A stretch of 64,000 nucleotides of DNA from Clostridium sp. Lineage in GTDB: Bacteria; Bacillota; Clostridia; Clostridiales; Clostridiaceae. A model generated the notes under the pieces. It saw nothing but the letters and a program-made list of their open reading frames with translations, searched no databases and was not told where the DNA came from. Positions 18,465-29,316 of this stretch are shown piece by piece. The stretch covers positions 1,675,958 through 1,739,957 of the forward strand of contig NZ_JAKVOI010000001.1 of assembly GCF_022482905.1 (NCBI RefSeq), read 5' to 3'. Positions within the stretch are counted from its first letter, which is position 1, and every line of letters begins with the position of its first letter. A program made the position numbers and the translations under genes.

Positions 18465-19161
18465 GACTTATTCTTTATCCTTTTTACTAAATTTGATATA
18501 TTTCCTTCTAAATTCACTTCATATTCTGCCTTTGTAACTTTATCAATGCCTACTGCCTTATTCCCATCCAGTTCTCTGTGACACTGCTTAAGCATCTCAT
18601 CATCAATATGATGATATAGTGAAGTAAATTCTGGCTTTCTTGTATTTGCTGATATTTCTGTTATTCTTTCTAATTTTGTTCCCACTATTTCTCCTGTCCC
18701 TGAGTACAGATAATGTGTCCTCAGAAAGATTGTTATTATGTAGTCCCTTCCTTCCATTGGCATTAGCCAATCTCAGCGGTACTATGAGACTATCTGCCTG
18801 TCGTTCATTTGACATCTTCCGTTTTATTGTTGTTCATCATACTTATTACTAAGAAACGGCGGGCTCTCCCCAGTTGATAATTAACCACAATGCAAAGCAT
18901 GATTGGCCCTTTGACCCCGCAGTTCCACATAGTTCTTACAATCACGACCTATGTGATTTTGCTTTCCGCAGTAATTAATACGTCAACCATCTGAATGAAT
19001 AAAATTTCGAGGCTCAATAACATTACAAGCCTACTTCCTCGCTGTCTACGCTTAGCTACCATCATTACTGATCACAACTCAAGACTCGCTACTGTTGGTT
19101 GCTAGGCCTTACTCAGACAGGATTTCCACCTGCTGGGGTAATTACCCCTTGCTTGGCGCAC
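18465..19161 (-). mobile_element. truncated group II intron with broken reverse transcriptase
   Basis: The intron starts with the canonical GTGCG (first base 19161) and its 5' RNA runs to about 18820 with clostridial intron segments such as GGTGGAAATCCTGTC. The reverse transcriptase begins MSNERQADSLIVPLRLANAN at 18815, is frameshifted after LSVLRD, and continues in another frame as TKLERITEISANTRKPEF and ELDGNKAVGIDKVTK. It stops where SYK should run into the PQPVRR box, so the rest of the RT, domains V/VI and the 3' end are gone. It cannot splice or move. It sits five bases after the stop of the membrane-protein gene. Confidence 0.85.
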
Positions 19162-19166
19162 AATTA

Positions 19167-20568
19167 TTATTTATTCTTATATTTTTGTACCATACTATAT
19201 ATTTTATTACTAATAATACATATAATGTATAATATAATTACAGCTAAATCTATGAAAATTATTATTTGAAGAATAATTTCATTTGGTATAATTTCTCTTT
19301 TGTCAAGGAATGCAAATAACATAATAATTATAAAACCCAAAATAGATATACCAATAGATAACTTTTTTTAGAAAAACTATCTTTGAAAATACCTATTATA
19401 CTTAATCCAGTATCACCAATATATATTAAGCAAAATATTGATATTATTATTATTAAGACAACTAAAAATACTTTAGCTATTACCACCAAGATCATCCATA
19501 GTATATTTGAAATTTTATATCCAACTAATTCATTAAATGAATAAAACATATTTCTTATGACATCAGTAAACTTAAACATTATTATTCCCGACTTACTTTC
19601 TAATAAGTATTCAAGCTTTAATACAAAAATTAAAAATACTATACTAAATATAAAACATATAATTACCAGAAGCTTTTTTCCAAAATTAAATCCTTTATAT
19701 ATAGTAAATGTTTTTTTAACTTCTCCCACAAAATTAATTACATAGCTTTTTATTTTATCTCTAACAACTGGAAAAGTGACACTTAATATAATACAATTTT
19801 CACATATCTTACTACTAATCACTAACTCACTATTATTGTATTCTTTAAATAAAATCGTAAAATTTTCCATAACTTTATCAACTGATAAAATTAAAGCAAA
19901 TAATAACAATATAAATTGAAAATTAAAAATATCAACATAATTAAAATTATTTTTATACATACCTTCGATTGAATTTATTGTACTTACTGAAGCAACAATG
20001 GTTGATATACTATATAACAATAATTTTCTCCTACATTTTACATACGGATTGTTTATTCCATAAACATATATAATAAATATAATAATAAATATAATTATCA
20101 TAATTAAACTAATAAGTACATTATAATTAATATTTTTTATTCCTGAATTTTTCATATAATTGTCTATATTATAGATTAAAAATATTAGTAATATAATCCA
20201 ACTAAATACATAAAAGGCAAAATTAATTATACATTTTTCCCAACTCAAACCACTAAATACAGAAAGAATTAAAATCTTAATTTTAGAAGCTATATTAAAA
20301 TTAGTGTCAAATAAATTTTGAAAAGTTATTATAATCATAACAAATAAATAAAATAAAAATATCCATATAGAAGAAATTAATAGAATATTATTAAAAAACA
20401 TAGAAATTATAAGAGTCAGTAACGTTAATACTATATCTAAAATTAATAAAAAAATTAAGTTTATTAAAACAACATAATGTATCTTTCTTTATGATAATAG
20501 CTTATCCATGATTCAAATAAACATAGTATACATAATAGTTCCCTGCTTCCTTTACAATTTATTTTCAT
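19167..20568 (-). pseudogene. polytopic membrane protein, two homopolymer frameshifts
   Basis: From ATG 20568 (AGGGGGA upstream) the gene begins MKINCKGSRELLCILCLFES and stops at 20464. Adding one T to the T4 run at 20466-20469 joins it to the long hydrophobic frame (20401-19328). A second missing A at the A7 run 19363-19369 separates its C-terminus, which continues as KLSIGISILGFIIIMLFAFL to a TAA at 19167. The repaired protein would be about 465 aa with roughly ten membrane helices. I recognise no family. Strongly A+T-rich. The group II intron begins right after the stop. Confidence 0.65.
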
Positions 20569-20978
20569 TAAAGTCCCCCTAAAATCTGTATCCTTTCAAC
20601 TGTATTTTTCCTTCAATAAAACAATAAAACTATAAATTAACCTTGTTTATACTATAATTACCATTTTATACCATAAAAGCCAAATTAGTCCCATTAGTTT
20701 GGGCAATATCGCCAATTAACTATATTAATGGTAAGATAAAATTTCCTGTTTGGAATATACGAGAAGTAAAGAGAATATTTCAGAATTAAAGGAATGAATA
20801 CAGTTATGCAAGAAGCTACAATACTGTAAGAGGTACAAAAAGTAACCCGCCCTGACATGACGGAAATCGGGGACAATCGCCTTATTCTACCTGATACTTG
20901 TGGACGGTTTAATCTGCATAGTATCAACTCCTTATATAGATCTTCTTTAAGTACAGTATCTATTTTACATTGCCTCCA

Positions 20979-21242
20979 CTATTCCAGCAGCTTAGTCCCC
21001 TCAATCCATTCCCTTGTCTCATCAATTCTCTGCTCAAGGGTATACTTGGGCTCCCAGTCAATAAGACTTTTAGCTTTTGAATAATCACATTTCAACTTCA
21101 TTATTTCACTCTGCGGATGTATGTGTTTTACATGATTTATTTTCACTTTATCATGACATATAATATCTGCAAGTTCATTTATGGTCACATCCCTGCCCGT
21201 ACCTGCATTTACTATCTGTCCATTTACATTTTGTGAGTACCC
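20979..21242 (-). pseudogene. 3' fragment of a duplicated NAD-dependent epimerase gene
   Basis: About 260 bp nearly identical to the end of the epimerase gene at 30.55 kb, covering NAGTGRDVTINELADIICHD to the C-terminus with a few substitutions (WEPKYTLEQR here, WGPKYTLKQG there). Similarity begins abruptly at about 21242 inside GYSQNV. It looks like one end of a duplication or recombination that once linked this zone with the glycosylation island. The 20.57-20.98 kb stretch before it holds no gene I can support. Confidence 0.85.
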
Positions 21243-21256
21243 TCAGATACGAATTA

Positions 21257-21301
21257 AAATGATTCTGGAAATGAGATCGTGACTCGCTTCCAGAATCATT
21301 T
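21257..21301 (-). terminator. Rho-independent terminator
   Basis: Perfect 14-bp stem (AAATGATTCTGGAA / TTCCAGAATCATTT) with a 17-base loop and TTTTAATT on the minus strand. It ends the transcript of the secreted protein gene. Confidence 0.8.
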
Positions 21302-21335
21302 ATATCAAACTTTACATATTATTTTTAAATACGAA

Positions 21336-22670
21336 TTAGTATCCATAAATATACAGTGGCTCAGGACTTCCAATGTTAGTTGCAGGTAAAATTACATAAC
21401 CGGTAGAGGAATCCTGATACCATAACAAGTATATCTGCGCATAATCATATATATGACCATTTACTGAAGTTTCTACGCCACGAGCCACCGGTGAAGCTGC
21501 TGTAAAATTGAAATTTCCATTAATATCTGTACTTGAAGTCTTAGATACTGTAGTTAAATCCTGGTTATATCCGTCCCAAGCTGGGTCATAAACTGCAACT
21601 GCAATATTAGCGTTAGATACAGGATTACCCGAAGAATCCAGAAGTTTTCCTGAAATATTAAAATTAGTGTTAGTATCATGTATATAATAGTGATAACCCT
21701 CATTCCAATTGACTTTACCTAGTCCAATGTTTACATCAGAAAACTCACTACCTGTCCTTATAGGAAATACTTGAAATGTAAATGGGTCTGATACAACATT
21801 TTGATCAGTTGATTGTAATATCACATTATAATTTCCCGGATCTAATGTTTGTGTAGTTAAATAAGAATTTTGCCCCGCTGGATAATTAACAGCAGTGATA
21901 CTATTGTTATTTGAATTTAATAAGGTCACCGTAATATTTTCACCTATTGGGCAGTCTAACATAATATTATAACTTTCAGGTAATAAAGCTGTGAAATTAT
22001 AAATAGTAGGAGTTAAAGCACTTAAAACGCCTGAAGCTTTTACAGTAGAGCTTGAGTTTACTACATAAGAAACATCATTTAAGATAAATTGATAGTTACT
22101 GCCTGTCGCAGGGCTAGTTGGAATAATTCTAAGAAAATAATAACCTGAAGCACCATTAGCACTATAATTAATATTAAGTGTTCCCGAATCCGTGTCAGAA
22201 GCAACAGGAACCAACGTGCTTAAATCACTTTGAAGTTGATATAACACTGCAATATTTTGTTGATCGGATGCTTGTTTTAACATAAAATTGATTAAACTAT
22301 TATCTTTTGCTGAAAAGTAATACCAATTTTCGACATCATCACCACTAATATAATCTCCTAATGTTTGTCCAAATAACGAACTATCTACATAGCAGGCTGT
22401 ATCCGGTGAATTGTTTCCAACCGCTTTAGGAGTAGTGCTTGATTTATTTTTGTCTGTAAATAATTTTGGACTATGGAAATTAAATTTACCTAAGGTTAAA
22501 GATTTTTGTGGTAAAGATGAAGTTAGCTTTGTTTGAGCACTAATTTTAATGGGTTGTGTTTTACCAAAATTTTGAAGTGTACTGATATTACTAGCAAAAG
22601 TCATGGAAGACGTACCAATAATGAGTATACTCACCAATAGAGATGTACCTAGAAATTTTTTTAACTTCAT
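21336..22670 (-). CDS. secreted protein with PPC-like and Ig-like domains
   Basis: A 444-aa exported protein. The start is ATG 22670 with AAAGGA nine bases upstream, followed by a signal peptide (KLKKFLGTSLLVSILIIGTS ending near TFASN). Residues about 80-185 resemble a bacterial pre-peptidase C-terminal (PPC) domain (DTACYVDS, DDVENWYYFSAKDNS). A second beta-rich stretch follows, and about 335-400 resembles a carboxypeptidase-regulatory or Ig-like fold (NISGKLLDSSGNPVSNANIA). No LPXTG, S-layer or catalytic motif is seen. Probably a surface or secreted binding protein. Monocistronic. Confidence 0.7.
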   Translation of the reverse strand: MKLKKFLGTSLLVSILIIGTSSMTFASNISTLQNFGKTQPIKISAQTKLTSSLPQKSLTLGKFNFHSPKLFTDKNKSSTTPKAVGNNSPDTACYVDSSLFGQTLGDYISGDDVENWYYFSAKDNSLINFMLKQASDQQNIAVLYQLQSDLSTLVPVASDTDSGTLNINYSANGASGYYFLRIIPTSPATGSNYQFILNDVSYVVNSSSTVKASGVLSALTPTIYNFTALLPESYNIMLDCPIGENITVTLLNSNNNSITAVNYPAGQNSYLTTQTLDPGNYNVILQSTDQNVVSDPFTFQVFPIRTGSEFSDVNIGLGKVNWNEGYHYYIHDTNTNFNISGKLLDSSGNPVSNANIAVAVYDPAWDGYNQDLTTVSKTSSTDINGNFNFTAASPVARGVETSVNGHIYDYAQIYLLWYQDSSTGYVILPATNIGSPEPLYIYGY

Positions 22671-23249
22671 AATAGTTATCCTTTCTTTTATTATTTTTAG
22701 TGCAAAATTAATTACTCTTGATTTAGATTGAAGTATGCTATTTATCAAGGATTTAAGATTTCTTTGACACAAAAACAATACTCCCTTGTTTTGGTATAAT
22801 TGGATCTACGACATCAATATTCATAAAAAGAATACGATTTGTTTGGATAAATCCAACATGGGTATTGATTATCATGTATCATGGAAAATATATTGTTAAA
22901 ATTAAAAATATGGAAAAATGAATTACATCCTGTTGTTTTTTGATATATTTTTCAAGTTTCATTCACTCCACATACTGTTTCTAATGGTTTTCCATAAGTT
23001 ATTTTAAGCTAACTTTATTTTTAATTATAAATAAATTGTAACATTTTCCATTTTATAAGTCAATATAACTTTGTAATTACTTCAAGGCAAACGCATGAAA
23101 AGTAATATTTTATTTTCTAAGAAGTGTATATTAAATTTTCACAGTTTTTAACATAAATTAAAAGAGATATTTTTAAATAGCCAGATAGTCCTTATTATAG
23201 GATATATCCCGTGACATCAAAAATAAGCTCAATCTTATTAGGCTAAAAA
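22671..23249. other. gene-free A+T-rich stretch
   Basis: Apart from the ribosome binding site and presumed promoter of the secreted protein gene, no coding frame, tRNA or clear hairpin was seen here on either strand. Confidence 0.5.
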
Positions 23250-23710
23250 TGTGTTTTTACAACCAGTTCAAGAAAAGTTTCATCTGTCATTACCTTAACT
23301 CTTTTTCTTGAACCACTCATTGCTTTTCTCGTCAGTTTTGACTTGACCTATGACTATTCTGTATTTGCTGGCCCAAGCATTGACTATGTGAATTGGTGAT
23401 TTTTCCCCATCCATATTACGTGCTCCGCACACTATTTTGCCGTCCAATTGCTACGATAGATCCTTTTAGACTTGCTGATATTTCACCTATCCATTTCATG
23501 AAAGTATTCTGGAATTCCCTTGAATCAATCCATTCAAAAACTCTCTGCATAGTATTATGAGAAGGTATACCATAAGGCAAATAAGGATATTTTTTGAAAA
23601 AGCTGCTCCCGTCATTTGCAAAATCTTCTATGGCAACCCATCTATTGTAGTTTGCCAGTGTACCAACTACAGATATAACTAATATAAAGGAATGTACTCT
23701 TTTTTAGTTA
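23250..23710 (-). mobile_element. ISAs1-family transposase remnant
   Basis: Translating the minus strand gives, in frames broken by stops and shifts, VGTLANYNRWVAIEDFA, YGIPSHNTMQRVFEWID, GSIVAIDGKIVCGARN and ASKYRIVIGQVKTDEKSNE. These match the conserved order of ISAs1 (H-repeat) transposases, including the first catalytic aspartate in AIDGK. The 5' side joins a different IS remnant and the 3' end is lost. Non-functional. Confidence 0.75.
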
Positions 23711-23744
23711 TTATAGAAGTGTCCCTGCCTGTTTTCAATATATT

Positions 23745-24367
23745 TCTATCGCTAAAAATGAGTCCCAGCTTCATTTCTCTCTCCAGCTGGAGCCATTATT
23801 ATCTTTGACTCTTATATTAACCTGAGAACCATCAACAAAAATATATAATCTGCCTTCCTTACGGTATAGCGGTAATTTCTGAGGTGCAGCCTCTTCCAGC
23901 TTGTCATAATCTCTACTGGCTCCAATAAATCTTTTTCAAATACCTGCTGTCCTATTTCTTCTGAAGCAATGTGCATCTAAGCTGGACTTACTTACACGTT
24001 AGTAAGATTTTTTATAGTTTCAGAAGCTTCTTTGAATGGCATAAGTTGAGATACATATGTTATTACTTCAGTCATACCTTTTGTAATCCTGTGATTGGCC
24101 GGTATTTGAAATTGTTCATCTGAAATTCCGTATCCTTTACCGTCTGCAAAATAGGGCATCTCTTTTAACAGGTATATATCTATTCATTGATAATATATGT
24201 GTTTCAGCCCCACGCTTCGCGGTAATTAATTTTTTACCACAACTGCAGTATTTATATTAATATCACTTTTACTATCTAAATTAACAAGTTTATCCATAAA
24301 ATTTACTAGAATACTTTCGGATTTTTTAATGTTTTGTTCTATAATTTTATCACAATTTTTAATCATA
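23745..24367 (-). mobile_element. decayed transposase, ISKra4-like
   Basis: A gene starts at ATG 24367 with AAGGAGG (MIKNCDKIIEQNIKKSESIL), then decays. Later fragments read MTEVITYVSQLMPFKEASET, HIASEEIGQQVFEKD, RLYIFVDGSQVNIRVKDN and GSSWREMKLGLIFSDRNI, in several frames with stops. The EASE, EEIGQ and VDG order recalls ISKra4/UPF0236-type transposases. It is fused to the ISAs1 remnant. Family placement is moderate; inactivity is clear. Confidence 0.6.
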
Positions 24368-24495
24368 GCCCAAGATACCTCCTTATATTTGGGGTTGCAA
24401 GGTTATCTTAGACTATTTTTTATGCTTTTCTACCGGAAATTCAACCTTATAATTGTATCTTTATCCATTTTGCTGAAAACACCAAAGCATACAAA

Positions 24496-25343
24496 ATGAA
24501 TAAAATAGAAAGGAACATAATTGTAGGAAGTCTCCTTGGCGATGGAAGCCTTGCACTCTATGGGAGAAGCAAAAACGCCTATTACAGAGAACACGTATGC
24601 AGCAAACAAGTACCCTATAGAAAGTGTAAAGCCCAGATGCTTGAGAACCTTGATTTCAAACTGCTTACAAGCTGCAAAAATCCCCAGTTCCGTTGCCTCA
24701 GCAGCAGTATTTACACTGATCTTTACAATATGTTCTATAAAAACAGAGAAAAGATAATCACCCCTGAAAACATATTGCTCCTGGATCACCCCTTAGGACT
24801 TGCATGTCTATATATGGATGACGGCTCACTGATTATAGACTCAAGCAAGAAGAAAAATGGCTCCATATATATTTTCCCCAGATATATTTTCCCCAGTATA
24901 TACATTTACACTCTAAACTTTTCAAGAGATGAAAACCTCATATTGCAAAGCCATATCAAAAAACATTCGATATAAATACAAAACTAAAGAAACGAAAAGA
25001 TGGCAAGCATTTTTTACTGGAAATAAATAAGAGAAGTGAAATAATAAATTTTATAAAAGCTATAAGCCCCTTTGTGAAGAAAATACCCTGCATGCATTAT
25101 AAGATCAAGCCAAAGGAAAGATTTGAAGAAAAAAGATCGGAATTAATAAATGAAGGTTATAAAAATATAAACAAGTGGTCTGAAGGCATAACAGAAAACA
25201 AATATTCCAAAGAGGAAGAAAACTTTATCATAACATCAAAACGAACTGGAATTTCAGACAAGAAAATTGCATTCCAGTTGGATAGAAGCTATTGGGGAAT
25301 AGTGGATAAAGTCAGAAGATTAAAAATTGAAAATAGAATTTAA
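24496..25343 (+). pseudogene. LAGLIDADG-type homing endonuclease, frameshifted
   Basis: The frame from ATG 24496 has the LAGLIDADG-type motif IIVGSLLGDGSLAL and YREHVCSKQ, then the second motif LACLYMDDGSL. It stops at 24975 as HIKKHSI. Adding one A to the A6 run at 24958-24963 continues as KKTFDINTKLKKRKDGKHF through to a TAA at 25343, ending in a small helix-turn-helix-like tail (SDKKIAFQLDRSYWGIVDKV). The repaired protein is about 282 aa. There is no good ribosome binding site and no intron or intein host is recognisable; it lies beside the IS remnants. Confidence 0.75.
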
Positions 25344-25564
25344 GTACAATTTTTTCTGCTCTTCCTATATAAAGCTTTAATCTGTGATGCCAGATTACTG
25401 AGTTTATGATTTAATTTTTCTACTCCCAGTTTATTTAAATTGGAGTCCTGTAACTTTTGTACAAACTCTTTCATGATAAAAAGTTTTTTATCAATAATGT
25501 CAAGCATACTCAATCTGTACTTTATCCACTGCAATTCCTCATATGCATCAGTTTTATTAGTCAT
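25340..25564 (-). CDS. small hypothetical protein
   Basis: A 74-aa charged, helical protein (MTNKTDAYEELQWIKYRLSM) of no recognised family. The ATG at 25564 overlaps the stop of the upstream gene by eight bases, suggesting coupled translation. Its 3' end overlaps the endonuclease remnant by four bases. Confidence 0.5.
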   Translation of the reverse strand: MTNKTDAYEELQWIKYRLSMLDIIDKKLFIMKEFVQKLQDSNLNKLGVEKLNHKLSNLASQIKALYRKSRKNCT

Positions 25565-25991
25565 ATTTATATAATATGGAAGCAATTCTCACAGCTTCAG
25601 GAATATCTTCTTCCTCGCTTACTGAAAACTCATACCACTCAAAACCTCCGCTAAACCTATTTCCTTTATTATCAAGCTCCAATATACGTGAATGTATAGG
25701 TACACCATCTGTTCTTACAAAAACATCAATAACATTAAATTGAGGTTTTAGAGTAAGCATGAAATAGTTCTGACTTTTTCTTCCTGTGGTATATGGTTTT
25801 TCAAGCCTGAAACCAATACTCTCCATATCCTTGACATAAGGTTTCTTATTACAGGAATATTCAGAAACAGCAATGGCCAGTTTAAAAAATAAATCCTGCA
25901 GATAATCACTGCATTTATCAAATACATTAGAAAATTCAGGACAATGAATCATTTCATCTTTTATTCTTTCTTTTGATAATTGTATTTCAAT
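25557..25991 (-). CDS. hypothetical protein, probable non-ATG start
   Basis: From ATG 25952 the product is 131 aa (MIHCPEFSNVFDKCSDYLQD, GFRLEKPYTTGRKSQNYFML, VIDVFVRTDGVPIHSRILEL). The frame continues upstream for 13 codons (IEIQLSKERIKDE) to an ATT at 25991 that sits after AAGGGG, where an ATG would be expected. Either ATT is used as a start or the start codon has mutated. Family not recognised; it is compact, soluble and paired with the 74-aa ORF. Confidence 0.5.
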   Translation of the reverse strand: MEIQLSKERIKDEMIHCPEFSNVFDKCSDYLQDLFFKLAIAVSEYSCNKKPYVKDMESIGFRLEKPYTTGRKSQNYFMLTLKPQFNVIDVFVRTDGVPIHSRILELDNKGNRFSGGFEWYEFSVSEEEDIPEAVRIASILYKYD

Positions 25992-26048
25992 GTCACCCCT
26001 TTAATAAAATTTTATTTGAAACTTGCTATAAATAATTCACCTTCAATT

Positions 26049-26632
26049 TTAGGTATGCATGGTAAGCTTTTTTGATACATCTAACATACCTTCTTCAACT
26101 TTTAATATATTTCTCTTACTTTCTTCAATAATTGCTTTAAATATACTTTCTACTTTTTTATTATCTTCATACTCTTTATCTAAAATATCAATTTTTTTAC
26201 CTTTTTAAAATAAGTAAGCCATTTTGCTTTTATATCTTCAATTTTTTTAGCCCCTTGAGTGTTTTCAATAGCATTTCTTAATATCTCTCTAATTTTTCGA
26301 TCTCCCGGTGCTATAGTTGCTTGCAAAATAATTTCTTTACTTTTAACAGCAGTACCGTACTTAATCTCAAAGAGAAAGCTTTCCTTTAATTTCCATCTTC
26401 CTTCACCTGTTCCTGTATTAGGCATAGGAAGTTCTTTTAATTTTTTTGTTAAAAAACGAGTAATTCCCTTGCCCTGTGATCCTAAATCATAACCTTTTTC
26501 TGATAAAATTTTTTCAACAATATTGGCTATCTCAGAAGTTCTATCAGACTTATTTTCAAATATGAAATCCAATGCCTCTTTATGACTTGAATATATTCTC
26601 TTAGCAAGTTCAACACTTTCTCCCTCTTTCAT
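26049..26632 (-). pseudogene. C-terminal part of a PD-(D/E)XK family protein, frameshifted
   Basis: The frame from ATG 26632 (AGGAGTG upstream) reads KIYSSHKE-like helices, then GYDLGSQGKGITRFLTKKL and LKESFLFEIKYG. It stops at 26180 as VKKLIF. One extra A in the A7 run (26192-26198) restores IDILDKEYEDNKKVESIFKA and the frame runs to TAA 26049. With the short ORF upstream (26665-26775), which resembles the N-terminus of PDDEXK_4 proteins, this looks like a nuclease-family gene with an internal deletion plus a frameshift. Confidence 0.6.
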
Positions 26633-26664
26633 GATATCACTCCTAATAATTAAAATATAATCTT

Positions 26665-26775
26665 CTAAATAATATCGTACTTTTTCTGAATAGGTTCATT
26701 AAGTTCCAGTTCCAATCTTTCCAAATCCGAATCTTTTATTAATTTGCTTATATTATTTTTAATGTCTTTATCCAA
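26665..26775 (-). pseudogene. N-terminal fragment of the PD-(D/E)XK family protein
   Basis: A 36-codon frame from TTG 26775 (DKDIKNNISKLIKDSDLERL, then ELELNEP) matches the usual start of PDDEXK_4 nucleases, which continues with NIF-ILG and IRHSNFLAWLLDP in intact members. Here the sequence breaks after NEP, and the C-terminal part of such a protein begins about 30 bases later, so the middle has been deleted. The 26.78-26.92 kb stretch before it is without a gene. Confidence 0.5.
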
Positions 26776-26919
26776 TTATTAATCACGACCCTCTATAATT
26801 ACATTTATGAATATGAATTGAAGAAATATTCACTCTAGAAATGCAAAATTTACATTTTATAATAAGCAGGAGGCTTCATAACTTATTTACTGTAGTTTCC
26901 CCCTTTTCTACTTATAAGA

Positions 26920-27339
26920 CTATATTAACAAATCCTCATCATCATTTTCAAATGCACGCGAAACTTGTGCTATGCCTTTTAACGGACTTTCTTTAACTAT
27001 ACCTTCAATACTATCTAACGCTTGACAAACTACAGTATCTCTTCCATCATCCAATGCCCTTTCAACAACATCAAACATCTTATCAACGGTATTTTTTCTA
27101 AAATTATATTCTTTTTCAAATACCTCTAATAGAACTTCCTTTTTTGCATCTAATTTTTTAAGATATTTAAAAAGATCACTCTTTATGGCCATTCTTTTAG
27201 TTGTTTCCTGCTCTTTTGTTATTTCATATTCTTTTTTACTTTTAATTAGCATTTTAATTATATCAATATATTCCAAACTATTGTAATTTGAATTTTTTCT
27301 TTTTACTTCTAATATATCTTTACTTTTAGATTCTGCCAT
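26920..27339 (-). CDS. hypothetical helical protein
   Basis: A 139-aa protein from ATG 27339 with AAAGAGG nine bases upstream (MAESKSKDILEVKRKNSNYN). It is highly charged and helical, with YEITKEQETTKRMAIKSDLF and FEKEYNFRKNTVDKMFDVVE, and ends in an acidic tail (ENDDEDLLI). No family recognised. The gene upstream ends one base before this ATG, so the two form an operon; helical adaptor-like features fit an accessory partner but no function can be stated. Confidence 0.55.
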   Translation of the reverse strand: MAESKSKDILEVKRKNSNYNSLEYIDIIKMLIKSKKEYEITKEQETTKRMAIKSDLFKYLKKLDAKKEVLLEVFEKEYNFRKNTVDKMFDVVERALDDGRDTVVCQALDSIEGIVKESPLKGIAQVSRAFENDDEDLLI

Positions 27340-27340
27340 T

Positions 27341-27525
27341 TTATTGTACCTCTTTAATCTTGGTATCATTATTTATACTTTTTACAATATCTGCAGATTC
27401 CTTACTTACATTATTATCAGGATCAAGTATTCTAACAGAAATTATCTTTTTCATCTGCCTTAAAAAATATGCTGCCATACATATTTTTGATCTATCTGGA
27501 TAAATATTCTTTTAATATCTAACAT
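27341..27525 (-). pseudogene. small hypothetical gene, frameshifted
   Basis: ATG 27525 has a strong GGAGGGG upstream and starts MLDIKRIFIQ. One extra A in the A4 run (27510-27513) would give MLDIKKNIYPDRSKICMAAY and join the frame QMKKIISVRILDPDNNVSKE, which ends at TAA 27341. The repaired product is about 61 aa and is directly followed by the 139-aa gene. Function unknown. Confidence 0.5.
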
Positions 27526-27616
27526 ATTACCCCTCCAAAAATAATATATAATTAAGTTCTATATATTTCCTGCTGAAATTTGAATATTTTCTATGATTTT
27601 TAAATTCTTTCCTTTC

Positions 27617-29267
27617 TCACTGTTTCAATAAATCTAAAATCCTACCTGGAATTTGATTGGATTGTGATAATAAAGATTCTGCCACCTGTTCAAGAATACT
27701 GTTTTTGCTCATTTCCATAACTTCTTTTGCCATATCAGTATCTTCAATTTTAGATTCTGAAGAAATTAAATTTTGATAATAGCTTGATATATTATTGGAA
27801 ATATGCTCAAGTGAATTTTGATAAGCTCCTATTTTAGAACGTTCTGATGATACCTTATTAATTGCATGATCAATTTTGTCCATAGCATTCTGTGCACCTA
27901 TTCTAGTTGAGACATTAATATCGCTAATTCCCATTGCATTCGTTCTTACATCAGAAATCTTAATTGAAAAGTTATTCAATGCATTGGCTCCTACTTGGAA
28001 CCTGATGTCTTTTCCCTGTTCTATATTGCATCTTTTCCTGGTTCTATATTTATCAACAAAGATGAAACTGAATTTCCACTTATATCATCAATAGTATGTT
28101 CAGTACCATTTTCATTATGAGCTAGTCTTAAATTATTGCCTGAATATGATGCGGTAATATTTACTTCTAAAACTGTTAGCTGATCATTTATCTCAGTTAT
28201 AAGCTCGCTGATGTATGTACTCCAGCATTCAACATTATTGATTTCCATACTCCGTCAACCTTAAGGTTCAAAATATCATTGACTCCCTCGGTTATTGTTA
28301 GACCTGACGATAAGTTTACATTTCCCGTTATAGATGCCGCAAATCCCGTGCAATTTCCAGATATCGTTCCTGAAGAGTCTATACTTTGCCATGCTGGATA
28401 TTCAATTTTATCCATAAGTGTACCCCTTGCATTTCCTCCAACATTTCCAAAAGTATGAGTTCCTTCGCTTTCATATATGGCAAAATTTACAGCTCTCTTG
28501 GGATCTGTTTCGTTACCTTGGACACCAACTATATAAGTTTTTACATTTAATCCGGCATTAGTAAATGCATCATTTAGTGTTTTGGCAAGATCCGACTCGC
28601 CGCCAGCTGTAAGTGTTGAATATGTACCTGATGCAATTGTAATACTATGATTAATGCCATCAATATCAAAAGTCAATGTATCATTGTTTCCAGCTGTAAT
28701 AGTAACATCCGGATATATATCTGTCCAGCCTGTAACTTCAAAAGCTGTTGTATTGCCATACTGTTTTTGCAGGAGCATTGATGTTACTGCATTACCACTG
28801 ATACTTTCAATAAAAGAAGCTGCCCCAGAAGTATTAATGATAAACATTAAATTTCCATATGTGCCATTACTATATGAAGCAGTAACATCTATATTTTTTT
28901 AATTAAGTTTATTATTTATTTCATAAAGTAATTCTGATGAACCATAATTACCAGCTTCAAGTGTAATATTTTTAGTTAGTCCGCCTATTAAAAATTCAAA
29001 GAAATCATTTTCTCCAGTTTCAACAATTAATCCACCTTCAGCAGTTTGAATTAATGAAATTCCATCCTGAACATTTTGCTCTGCCTGAGATAATCCCCTT
29101 ATTTGAGACTTCATTTTTTCAGATATAGATAGTCCGACAGCAGCAACACTTGCCCTATTTATTCTTAATCCTGAAGAGAGTTTCTCCATTGATTTAAATT
29201 TAATGTTATTTACTTTTTTCAACTGATTGAATATTCCTATTGATATTAAGTTATGAGCTATTATCAT
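27617..29267 (-). pseudogene. decayed flagellin gene
   Basis: From ATG 29267 ([20 protein letters not shown]) the flagellin N-domain is clear ([34 protein letters not shown]), but the usual RAGDDAAG has become RASVAAVG. The same frame is cut by TAA at 28899, then runs on as a long variable domain. Two frameshifts (near 28200 and 28020) separate the later parts, and the C-domain is a third frame (NNISSYYQNLISSESKIEDT, AESLLSQSNQIPGRILDLL). Original length about 550 aa. A second flagellin that has been lost, next to the DUF2920 gene. Confidence 0.88.
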
Positions 29268-29316
29268 ATCTTCACCCACTATTTTACTTTATATTACATA
29301 GTATATAGTATTATAT

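Noticed and set aside
18465-19161. An active group II intron
   Set aside because: The reverse transcriptase is frameshifted and cut before the PQPVRR box, and domains V/VI and the 3' splice site are missing.
20694-20927. A 77-aa minus-strand ORF
   Set aside because: No family, no ribosome binding site, and conflicting open frames on both strands; treated as remnant DNA without a call.
22860-22930. A possible IS200-like start
   Set aside because: The short resemblance (GIDYHVSWK) is not followed by transposase motifs.
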